A stretch of 6,518 nucleotides of DNA from Acidobacteria bacterium RIFCSPHIGHO2_01_FULL_67_28 (lineage in GTDB: Bacteria > Acidobacteriota > Terriglobia > Acidiferrales > 2-02-FULL-67-57), in contig MEKM01000158.1 of the NCBI GenBank assembly GCA_001766965.1, forward strand, positions 1-6,518, in the 5' to 3' direction. Each line of letters opens with the position of its first letter. The first letter of the stretch is position 1. Below, one piece after another: positions 1-4,450 of the stretch. Made by a program: the position numbers and the translations under genes. Below the pieces are notes generated by a model, which did no database searches, was not told where the DNA came from, and worked only from the letters and a program-made list of their open reading frames with translations.

Positions 1-374
1 TCGAACGACTTGCTCGACAGCCCCTTGAAGTCGCGCACCCGGGGCAGGACGATGTTCACCAGCCGGTCCAGAAATTCGTACATGCGCTCGCCCCGCAGGG
101 TCACCGACGCCCCGATGGGCATGTTTTTGCGCAGCTTGAAGTTGGCGATGGACTTTTTCGCCCGGGTGACGATGGCTTTCTGCCCGGTGATCTGCCCGAG
201 CTCGGCCGCCGCCGCATCCAGCGCCTTGATGTTCTGGATGGCCTCGCCGATGCCCATGTTGAGGACGATCTTCTCCAGGCGCGGCGCCGCCATCCGGTTC
301 GGGTAGCCCATCTCCTTCTGCAGCCAGGGCAGCACTTCCTTCTGGTAGCGCTCGTGCAAGCGGCTCATCGGCAT
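1..374 (-). CDS. rplE: 50S ribosomal protein L5, N-terminal 124 residues (3' end outside window)
   Basis: L5 binds 5S rRNA with L18 and L25, forms the 50S central protuberance and contacts the 30S head and P-site tRNA. About 124 of roughly 180 residues are present. The N-terminus is MPMSRLHERYQKEVLPWLQK, then the first motif LEKIVLNMGIGEA, the block AAAELGQITGQKAIVTRAKK, SIANFKLRKNMPIGASVTLR and GERMYEFLDRLVNIVLPRVR, ending DFKGLSSKSF at the edge. The frame is open to base 3 and the last two bases fit the expected next Asp. The ATG at 372-374 has AGGAG 8 bases upstream; an in-frame ATG two codons later (366-368) is a weaker alternative. In E. coli, S8 represses the spc operon by binding near this start. 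I see no obvious copy of that hairpin here. Confidence 0.98.
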   Translation of the reverse strand, partial: MPMSRLHERYQKEVLPWLQKEMGYPNRMAAPRLEKIVLNMGIGEAIQNIKALDAAAAELGQITGQKAIVTRAKKSIANFKLRKNMPIGASVTLRGERMYEFLDRLVNIVLPRVRDFKGLSSKSF

Positions 375-382
375 CGCGGCAT

Positions 383-387
383 CTCCT
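383..387 (-). promoter_or_regulatory. Ribosome-binding site of rplE
   Basis: AGGAG, 8 bases before the chosen rplE ATG, overlaps the rplX stop (TAG followed by GAG). An ATG directly next to it (380-382) is out of frame and stops after five codons, so the site serves the ATG at 372-374. Confidence 0.8.
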
Positions 388-715
388 AGGCGCCCAGCGT
401 GGCCCCGCAGCGGTGGCAGGCGCGCACCTTGCTGCCGTCGGACAAAAACTGGTGGCGCACCCGGGCCGGCTTGTTGCAGCCCGGGCAGACCACCATCACG
501 TTCGAGACGTGGAGCGCCCCTTCCCGCTCCACGATCCCGCCCTTGATCTGCTTGGACGGGTTCGGCCGCGTGTGGCGCTTCACCAGGTTGGCGTGCTCCA
601 CCGTGCAGGTGCCCTTCTCCTGGTTCACCGAGAGCACGCGCCCCACCTTCCCCTTGTCGCGCCCAGCGGTCACCTTCACCTGGTCGCCTTTGCGGATGCT
701 GAGCGTCCAGGGCAT
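386..715 (-). CDS. rplX: 50S ribosomal protein L24, zinc-ribbon form
   Basis: L24 is an assembly-initiator protein of the 50S subunit, located near the exit tunnel. The 109-residue product has an N-terminal KOW/SH3-like domain (IRKGDQVKVTAGRDKGKVGR at 8-27) and the middle block VEHANLVKRHTRPNP plus KGGIVEREGALHVSNVMVVC. It then has a C-terminal C4 zinc-ribbon pair: C77-x2-C80 and C100-x2-C103 (CPGC and CHRC). Some bacterial L24 proteins keep these cysteines and others have lost them. The frame could start two codons earlier at GTG GTG (721 or 718). I chose the ATG at 713-715 because GAGG at 723-726 is 7 bases away from it but only 1 base from the first GTG, and because TGATG coupling with rplN results. 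It ends 11 bases before rplE. Confidence 0.97.
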   Translation of the reverse strand: MPWTLSIRKGDQVKVTAGRDKGKVGRVLSVNQEKGTCTVEHANLVKRHTRPNPSKQIKGGIVEREGALHVSNVMVVCPGCNKPARVRHQFLSDGSKVRACHRCGATLGA

Positions 716-1083
716 CACCACACCTCGGGGGCCAGCGACACGATCTTCAGGAACTTGCGCTCGCGCAGCTCGCGGGCCACCGGGCCGAAGACGCGGGTAC
801 CGACGGGCTCGCCCGCCTCGTTGATGAGCACGGCGGCGTTGTCGTCGAAGCGGATGTAGCTGCCGTCTTTCCGGCGGTGCTCCTTGCGGGTGCGCACGAT
901 GACGGCCTTGACCACGCTGCCCTTCTTGACGGCGCTGTCGGGGGCGGCCTCCTTGACGGCGGCGGTGACGATGTCGCCCAGGCCCGCCTTCGGGCCCACG
1001 TCCCCGCCGAGGGGCAGGATGGTCGACAGGCGCTTGGCGCCGGAGTTATCGGCCACGGTCAACCGGGTTCGCATCTGGATCAT
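715..1083 (-). CDS. rplN: 50S ribosomal protein L14
   Basis: L14 binds 23S rRNA at the subunit interface, forms an intersubunit bridge and is the docking site of the silencing factor RsfS. The product is 122 residues, exactly the family size. It starts MIQMRTRLTVADNSGAKRLS and has GLGDIVTAAVKEAAPDSAVK at about 34-53. The family signature runs from VIVRTRKEHRRKDGSYIRFD (61-80) through DNAAVLI, followed by GTRVFGPVAREL at 95-106 and KIVSLAPEVW at the end. The ATG has AGGAG at 1093-1097, 9 bases upstream and overlapping the rpsQ stop. In E. coli a separate promoter starts the spc operon before this gene; the 12-base gap here leaves no room for one outside rpsQ. The stop overlaps the rplX start as TGATG. 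Confidence 0.99.
   Translation of the reverse strand: MIQMRTRLTVADNSGAKRLSTILPLGGDVGPKAGLGDIVTAAVKEAAPDSAVKKGSVVKAVIVRTRKEHRRKDGSYIRFDDNAAVLINEAGEPVGTRVFGPVARELRERKFLKIVSLAPEVW
723..726 (-). promoter_or_regulatory. Ribosome-binding site of rplX
   Basis: GAGG lies inside the last codons of rplN, 7 bases from the ATG at 713-715 but only 1 base from the in-frame GTG at 719-721. This spacing is the main reason to take the ATG as the rplX start. Confidence 0.65.
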
Positions 1084-1092
1084 GGTCGTCGT

Positions 1093-1097
1093 CTCCT
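1093..1097 (-). promoter_or_regulatory. Ribosome-binding site of rplN
   Basis: AGGAG, 9 bases before the rplN ATG, is formed partly from the rpsQ TAG stop. The surrounding 12 bases are identical to those at the rplX/rplE junction (382-393). Confidence 0.8.
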
Positions 1098-1359
1098 AGG
1101 CGCGCGTCTTTTCCAGCACTTCCACCAGCCGCCAGCGCTTGAGCTTGGAGAGCGGCCGGGTCTCCTCAATCCGCACCCAGTCGCCCTCGCGGCACTGGTT
1201 CTGCTCGTCGTGGGCGTAGAACTTTTTGCGCGCCTGCACCACCCGCTTGTAGAAGGGGTGCTGGACGCGGCGGGTGACCTTGACCACGATGGTCTTGTCC
1301 ATCCGCGCGCTCACCACCTGCCCGACGCGCCGCTTGCGGGGCTTACTGTTTTCCGCCAT
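1096..1359 (-). CDS. rpsQ: 30S ribosomal protein S17
   Basis: S17 is a primary 16S rRNA-binding protein with an OB fold, required early in 30S assembly. The product is 87 residues, the usual length. It has GQVVSARMDKTIVVKVTRRV at about 13-32, HPFYKRVVQARKKFYAHDE at about 34-52, and the signature REGDWVRIEETRPLSKLKRW at about 57-76. The start at 1359 places the first 17 bases inside rpmC. It is favoured because GAGGAA at 1363-1368 stands 5 bases ahead, while no other ATG exists before Met20, which is within the conserved core. The TAG stop shares bases with the AGGAG that precedes rplN. In E. coli the S10 operon ends with this gene; here the next gene follows after only 12 bases. Confidence 0.98.
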   Translation of the reverse strand: MAENSKPRKRRVGQVVSARMDKTIVVKVTRRVQHPFYKRVVQARKKFYAHDEQNQCREGDWVRIEETRPLSKLKRWRLVEVLEKTRA

Positions 1360-1555
1360 TGGTTCCTCGCAGTATGTGTTCCCGCCGCACGCTCAACAGG
1401 CGGGCGATGTCCTTGCGCAGGCCGCGCAGCTTCTTCACGCTTTCGGTCTGGCCGGCGGCCAGCTGGAACCGCAGGCGGGCGAGCTGCTCCCGCATCTCTT
1501 TCTCCTTCACCCGGAGCTCGTCCGGGCTCAACTGTCGCAGCTCCTCGGCCGTCAT
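1343..1555 (-). CDS. rpmC: 50S ribosomal protein L29
   Basis: L29 is a small two-helix protein near the exit-tunnel opening, next to L23, and helps form the trigger-factor docking surface. The 70-residue product is slightly longer than the usual 60-67. It starts MTAEELRQLSPDELRVKEKE, then has the typical second block LRFQLAAGQTESVKKLRGLR at about 28-47 and DIARLLSVRREH. The short C-terminal tail ILRGTNGGKQ overlaps the next gene. The start is an ATG 9 bases after the rplP TAG. GAGGGA at 1558-1563 lies close in front of it. The last 17 bases, including the stop, are also the first codons of rpsQ in a different frame. Confidence 0.97.
   Translation of the reverse strand: MTAEELRQLSPDELRVKEKEMREQLARLRFQLAAGQTESVKKLRGLRKDIARLLSVRREHILRGTNGGKQ
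1363..1368 (-). promoter_or_regulatory. Ribosome-binding site of rpsQ inside rpmC
   Basis: GAGGAA lies within rpmC coding sequence, 5 bases from the rpsQ ATG. It supports the start that makes rpsQ overlap rpmC by 17 bases. Confidence 0.7.
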
Positions 1556-1564
1556 CGTCCCTCG

Positions 1565-1984
1565 CTACGCTCCCGGGCGGATGCGGGAGATGAAAACGGT
1601 CCGCACCGGCAGCTTGTGGCTGGCCAGCCGCAGGGCCTCTTTGGCCTCGGCCGGCAGCAGCCCTTCCACTTCGAACAGAATCCGCCCGGGCCGCACCACC
1701 GCCACCCAGCTTTCCACCGGTCCCTTGCCCTTGCCCATGCGGGTCTCGGCGGGCTTCTTGGTGTAGGGCTTGTCGGGGAAGATGCGCACCCACATCTTGC
1801 CGCCGCGCTTCATGAAGTGGGTGATGGCCACGCGAGCGGCTTCGATCTGCCGGGCGGTGATCCAGGCCGGGTCGAGCGACTTCAGCCCGTACTCGCCGAA
1901 GGCGAGCGTCGACCCGCGCCAGGCCTTGCCCTTCATGCGGCCGCGCTGCTGCTTGCGGTACTTGACTTTTTTCGGCATCAACAT
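1565..1984 (-). CDS. rplP: 50S ribosomal protein L16
   Basis: L16 is a late-assembly 50S protein that helps position aminoacyl-tRNA at the A site. The product is 139 residues, the family norm. It begins MLMPKKVKYRKQQRGRMKG and carries TARQIEAARVAITHFMKRGG at about 43-62, MWVRIFPDKPYTKKP at about 64-78 and the loop TRMGKGKGPVESWVAVVRPG at 81-100. Arg82 in this loop matches E. coli Arg81, which is hydroxylated there by a dedicated oxygenase. The open frame extends upstream into rpsC, but the start at 1984 is fixed by AAGGA at 1993-1997, 8 bases away and overlapping the rpsC TAA. A second ATG two codons in (1978) is possible but further from that site. It ends 9 bases before rpmC. Confidence 0.98.
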   Translation of the reverse strand: MLMPKKVKYRKQQRGRMKGKAWRGSTLAFGEYGLKSLDPAWITARQIEAARVAITHFMKRGGKMWVRIFPDKPYTKKPAETRMGKGKGPVESWVAVVRPGRILFEVEGLLPAEAKEALRLASHKLPVRTVFISRIRPGA

Positions 1985-1992
1985 GGGACTCG

Positions 1993-1997
1993 TCCTT
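1993..1997 (-). promoter_or_regulatory. Ribosome-binding site of rplP
   Basis: AAGGA, 8 bases before the ATG at 1982-1984, overlaps the rpsC TAA stop. It picks the MLMPKK start over the later MPKK start and over the non-homologous upstream frame. Confidence 0.75.
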
Positions 1998-2670
1998 ACA
2001 CGCCGGCGAAGGCAGGCACCTCCACTTCTTCGCGGCGCACCTTGGCTTTGGCCACCTCGCCCTTGTAGACCCAGCACTTCACCCCGATGACCCCGTAGGT
2101 GGTGTAGGCCTGCGCGAACCCGTAATCAATGTCGGCCCGCAGCGTCTGCAGCGGCAGGCGTCCCTGCAGGTACCACTCCTTGCGGGCGATCTCGGCGCCG
2201 TTCAGCCGCCCGGCGCAGCGCACCTTGATGCCCAGGCAGCCGAAGCGCAGGGCGGAGTCCACCGCTTTGCGCATCGCCCGGCGGAAGGCCACCCGCTTCT
2301 CCAGTTGCATGGCAATGGACTCCGCCACCAGCTGCGCGTCCATCTCCGGCCGGTGCACTTCGCTGATGTCAATGTGCACCTCGCGCCCGGTGCGCTGCTG
2401 GATGTCGGCGCGCAGCTTGTCGATCTCCGCCCCCTTGCGGCCGATGACGATGCCCGGCCGGGCCGCGTAGATGCGGATCATCAGCTTGTTGGCCGCCCGC
2501 TCGATCTCGATGGAGCTGATGCCGGCCCCGCGCAGCTTCTCCTTGAGCTGGTCGCGCAGCTTCAGGTCTTCATAGAGCAGGTCGGCGTACGCCTTCTTGG
2601 CGAACCAGCGCGACTTCCAGGTCTTGTTGACCCCCAACCGGAAGCCGTACGGATGCGTTTTTTGTCCCAC
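1996..2670 (-). CDS. rpsC: 30S ribosomal protein S3 (GTG start)
   Basis: S3 is a 30S head protein at the mRNA entry channel and contributes to ribosomal mRNA helicase activity. The 224-residue product has the N-terminal MGQKTHPYGFRLG, a type II KH domain with the GxxG loop in PGIVIGRKGAEID at 72-84, and the FRRAMRKAV segment at 129-137. That segment contains the arginines matching E. coli Arg131/Arg132, which are linked to mRNA unwinding. The C-terminal domain then follows (GRLNGAEIARKEWYLQGRLP at 154-173, TLRADIDYG, TTYGVIGVK). It ends with a short tail, shorter than in E. coli. The start codon is GTG, chosen because it gives the universal GQKTHP N-terminus and has the best Shine-Dalgarno sequence in the window directly upstream. 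It lies 12 bases after rplV. Two cysteines (145 and 152) in FGCLGIKVRC are unremarkable. Confidence 0.98.
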   Translation of the reverse strand: MGQKTHPYGFRLGVNKTWKSRWFAKKAYADLLYEDLKLRDQLKEKLRGAGISSIEIERAANKLMIRIYAARPGIVIGRKGAEIDKLRADIQQRTGREVHIDISEVHRPEMDAQLVAESIAMQLEKRVAFRRAMRKAVDSALRFGCLGIKVRCAGRLNGAEIARKEWYLQGRLPLQTLRADIDYGFAQAYTTYGVIGVKCWVYKGEVAKAKVRREEVEVPAFAGV

Positions 2671-2674
2671 TCTT

Positions 2675-2682
2675 CTCCTCCT
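2675..2682 (-). promoter_or_regulatory. Strong ribosome-binding site of rpsC (GTG start)
   Basis: AGGAGGAG is the best match in the window to the 16S anti-Shine-Dalgarno. GGAGG stands 6 bases before the rpsC GTG. It occupies most of the 12-base gap after rplV and may offset the weaker GTG start codon. Confidence 0.85.
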
Positions 2683-3225
2683 CTAGGGTGTCGCGGCTTT
2701 GGCGGTCTCGGGCTTGGCCGGCGGCGGGGCCGGGGCCGCGGCGGACCGGCGTTCCGCCACCGCAATCTCGATGTGCGCGGTGCGCCGCTGGCGCTGATAG
2801 GCGCGGCCGAACGGCGCCGGCTGCACCCGCTTCCAGCGCGGGCCCTCGTTCACCACCGCGTACTTGACGTAGAGCCGGTCCACGTCCAGCGTCTCCGACT
2901 TCTGCTCGGCGTTGGCCACGGCGGAGCGCAGAACTTTCGCGATGGGTCCGGCGGCCCGCTGCCGGGTGAACTGCAGCTGGTGCAGGGCGTAGCCGACTTC
3001 CCGGCCGCGGATGAGGTCAATCACCAGCCGGGCCTTCTGCGGCGAGAGCCGGACGTAGCGGGCGATGGCGCGGGCTTCGACCGGGGCCGCGGACGACGGC
3101 TCCGGGGCCCGGCGGCGCAACAGGCGCGCCGCGGCGCCGGGCTTCTTTGCCGGCGCGGCGGCCTTGTCCGCCGCGGGCTTGCGCCCGGTGCGCTTGGGTC
3201 CCTGGTACTTTTTCTTCTCCGCCAT
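2683..3225 (-). CDS. rplV: 50S ribosomal protein L22 with N- and C-terminal extensions
   Basis: L22 is a 50S assembly protein whose beta-hairpin lines the exit tunnel next to L4. It is a known site of macrolide resistance and of arrest-peptide sensing. The product is 180 residues against about 110 normally. The core is roughly 50-160: EARAIARYVRLSPQKARLVI at 50-69, LIRG, SAVANAEQ at 101-108, and the hairpin EGPRWKRVQPAPFGRAYQRQ at 127-146 followed by RRTAHIEIAV. Ahead of it is a 49-residue Lys/Ala/Pro-rich extension beginning MAEKKKYQGPKRTGRKPAAD; behind it is a 20-residue Ala/Pro/Lys tail. The upstream start is supported by AAGGAAGG ending 7 bases before the ATG and by the absence of any ATG or GTG codon near residue 49. 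The hairpin tip has APF where E. coli has Arg88-Ala89-Lys90. It is 3 bases after rpsS. Confidence 0.96.
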   Translation of the reverse strand: MAEKKKYQGPKRTGRKPAADKAAAPAKKPGAAARLLRRRAPEPSSAAPVEARAIARYVRLSPQKARLVIDLIRGREVGYALHQLQFTRQRAAGPIAKVLRSAVANAEQKSETLDVDRLYVKYAVVNEGPRWKRVQPAPFGRAYQRQRRTAHIEIAVAERRSAAAPAPPPAKPETAKAATP

Positions 3226-3228
3226 CGC

Positions 3229-3621
3229 CTAGCCTTCCTTCTTGCCCGCGGGAGGCTTGGCCGCCGGAGCGGCGCCGCCCGCCGGAGCCGCGGCCGCGGC
3301 GGTGGCGCCCGCCGGCATTGCGCCCGCAAACGGGGCGGGGCCGGCGGCTCTCTCCATCGCGCCCCTCACGCCGTGAGCCCTGAAGATGCGGGTCGGGGCG
3401 AACTCGCCCAGCTTGTGCCCCACCATGTTCTCGGTGATGTAGACCGGGATGAACTTCTTGCCGTTGTGCACGGCGATGGTGTGGCCCACCATGTCGGGAA
3501 TCACCGTCGAGCGCCGCGACCAGGTGCGGATCACCTTCTTTTCGTTCCGCCGGTTCATCCCCTGCACCTTCTCCATCAGGTGCGTGTCGATGAACGGGCC
3601 TTTCTTCAGCGAGCGCGCCAT
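3229..3621 (-). CDS. rpsS: 30S ribosomal protein S19 with long C-terminal Ala/Pro/Gly extension
   Basis: S19 is a 30S head protein that forms a complex with S13 and contacts 50S bridges near the A-site tRNA. Residues 1 to about 91 are a standard S19: MARSLKKGPFID, RTWSRRSTVIPDMVGHTIAV at about 32-51, and VGHKLGEFAPTR at about 67-78. The usual protein stops near residue 92, but this one runs to 130. The extra tail is almost only Ala, Pro and Gly and ends KPPAGKKEG. PAG occurs three times (103-105, 113-115, 124-126). No frameshift explains the tail: the frame is continuous and its last codons hold the AAGGAAGG ribosome-binding site of rplV. The ATG is 3 bases after the rplB TAA, with GGAGGA at 3633-3638 inside rplB. 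S19 tails of this kind occur in some lineages (recalled, not checked); the function is unknown. Confidence 0.97.
   Translation of the reverse strand: MARSLKKGPFIDTHLMEKVQGMNRRNEKKVIRTWSRRSTVIPDMVGHTIAVHNGKKFIPVYITENMVGHKLGEFAPTRIFRAHGVRGAMERAAGPAPFAGAMPAGATAAAAAPAGGAAPAAKPPAGKKEG
3232..3348 (-). repeat. GC-rich low-complexity segment coding the S19 tail
   Basis: This stretch is almost pure G+C and encodes the Ala/Pro/Gly tail of S19. Short imperfect direct repeats are spaced in whole codons. On the plus strand the 9-mer cgccggagc occurs at 3262-3270 and 3280-3288, and gcccgccgg at 3277-3285 and 3307-3315. The protein shows PAG three times. This pattern fits growth by replication slippage within the reading frame. 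Confidence 0.6.
3233..3240 (-). promoter_or_regulatory. Ribosome-binding site of rplV inside the rpsS tail
   Basis: AAGGAAGG encodes part of the last residues (KKEG) of S19 and lies 7 bases from the rplV ATG. It supports the long N-terminal form of L22 and ties the S19 tail sequence to rplV translation. Confidence 0.75.
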
Positions 3622-3624
3622 GGC

Positions 3625-4449
3625 TTAGGGTTTCCTCCGCTGCACGATGTAGCGGTCCGTGCGGGGATTGAAGCGAGTGCGATAGCCGCGCGTGGGCTTG
3701 CCCCAGGGGGTCATGGGTGTGCCGCCGGTGCCGGTCTTGCCTTCGCCGCCGCCATGGGGGTGGTCGACCGGGTTCATGGCCACGCCGCGCACGGTGGGCC
3801 GGCGGCCGAGCCAGCGGGTGCGGCCGGCCTTGCCGAAGGTCACGTTCCCGTGGTCGAGGTTGCCGATCTGCCCGATGGTGGCGCGGCACCCGGCCAGAAT
3901 CTTGCGGGTTTCGCCCGAGGGCAGCTTGACCAGGGCGTAGTCCTCTTCTTTTGAGAGCAGCTGGGCGGCGGCGCCGGCGGCGCGCACCAGCTGCCCGCCC
4001 TTGCCGGGCCGTAGCTCGAGGTTGTGAATCATGGTGCCCGACGGGATGTTGCGCAGGGGCAGGGTATTGCCCGGCAGGATGTCCACCTGCGCGCCCGCCA
4101 CCACCGTGTCGCCCACGTTCAGGCCCAGCGGGTGCAGGATGTAGCGCTTCTCGCCGTCGGCGTAGTGCAGCAGGGCGAGGTTGGCGGAGCGGTTCGGGTC
4201 GTACTCGATGGCGGCGACGCGGGCGGGGATGCCTTCCTTGTCGCGGCGGAAGTCGATGAGGCGGTACATGCGCTTGTGGCCGCCGCCGCGGTGCCAGGCG
4301 CTGACGCGCCCCAGGCTGTTGCGCCCGCCGGTCCTCGGCAGCGGCTCGAGCAGGCTCTTCTCGGGCTCGTGCTTGGTGATCTCGGTCCGGTCCAGCCGCG
4401 CCATGCCGCGCCGGCCGGGCGTTGTCGGACGATAGGTTTTCAACGGCAT
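3625..4449 (-). CDS. rplB: 50S ribosomal protein L2
   Basis: L2 is one of the most conserved 50S proteins and is needed for subunit joining and peptidyl-transferase activity. The product has 274 residues, the normal length. It shows an OB-fold N-terminal half (HRGGGHKR at 53-60, YDPNRSANLALLHY at 83-96, GNTLPLRNIP at 127-136) and an SH3-like C-terminal half (GKGGQLVRAAGA at 149-160, RPTVRGVAMNPVDHPHGGGE at 217-236). His230 in that last motif corresponds to E. coli His229, implicated in peptidyl-transferase function. Residue 52 is Trp (SAWHRGGG), where E. coli and many others have Arg. The ATG is 1 base after the rplW stop. GGAG at 4460-4463 is 10 bases upstream, inside the rplW coding region. 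The last codons contain the rpsS ribosome-binding site. Confidence 0.99.
   Translation of the reverse strand: MPLKTYRPTTPGRRGMARLDRTEITKHEPEKSLLEPLPRTGGRNSLGRVSAWHRGGGHKRMYRLIDFRRDKEGIPARVAAIEYDPNRSANLALLHYADGEKRYILHPLGLNVGDTVVAGAQVDILPGNTLPLRNIPSGTMIHNLELRPGKGGQLVRAAGAAAQLLSKEEDYALVKLPSGETRKILAGCRATIGQIGNLDHGNVTFGKAGRTRWLGRRPTVRGVAMNPVDHPHGGGEGKTGTGGTPMTPWGKPTRGYRTRFNPRTDRYIVQRRKP
3633..3638 (-). promoter_or_regulatory. Ribosome-binding site of rpsS inside rplB
   Basis: GGAGGA falls in the last codons of rplB, 11 bases before the rpsS ATG. The rplB stop lies between the site and the start, as expected for a coupled pair. Confidence 0.65.
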
Positions 4450-4450
4450 A

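Noticed and set aside
365..382. Five-codon mini-ORF (ATG at 380-382, TGA at 365-367) between rplX and rplE
   Set aside because: The ATG abuts the AGGAG with no spacer, so initiation is unlikely, and chance explains it. It could only matter as a leader peptide, for which there is no further evidence.
355..420. Possible S8-binding feedback hairpin at the rplE start, as in E. coli
   Set aside because: There is a short GATGCCG repeat and a GGCGCC palindrome, but I could not build the S8-type helix by eye. A covariance-model search would be needed to claim it.
877..1593. Plus-strand open frame of 238 codons opposite rplN, rpsQ and rpmC
   Set aside because: Same pattern: complement of conserved genes, low-complexity product, no ribosome-binding site worth noting.
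1985..2077. Upstream extension of the rplP frame into rpsC
   Set aside because: The extra 31 residues lack L16 homology and overlap the end of S3. The AAGGA-supported ATG at 1982-1984 gives the normal L16 N-terminus.
3017..3889. A second minus-strand open frame of 290 codons across rplB, rpsS and rplV
   Set aside because: It is the +1/-1 frame of three clearly real genes. The product is Arg/His/Gly/Pro-rich and matches nothing. It is not evidence of a fusion or frameshift.
2305..3954. A 549-codon open frame on the plus strand, antisense to rpsC, rplV, rpsS and rplB
   Set aside because: It lies opposite four certain ribosomal genes. Its translation is His/Gly/Ala/Arg/Leu-rich with no recognisable domain, which is typical of the stop-poor antisense frame in high-GC DNA.
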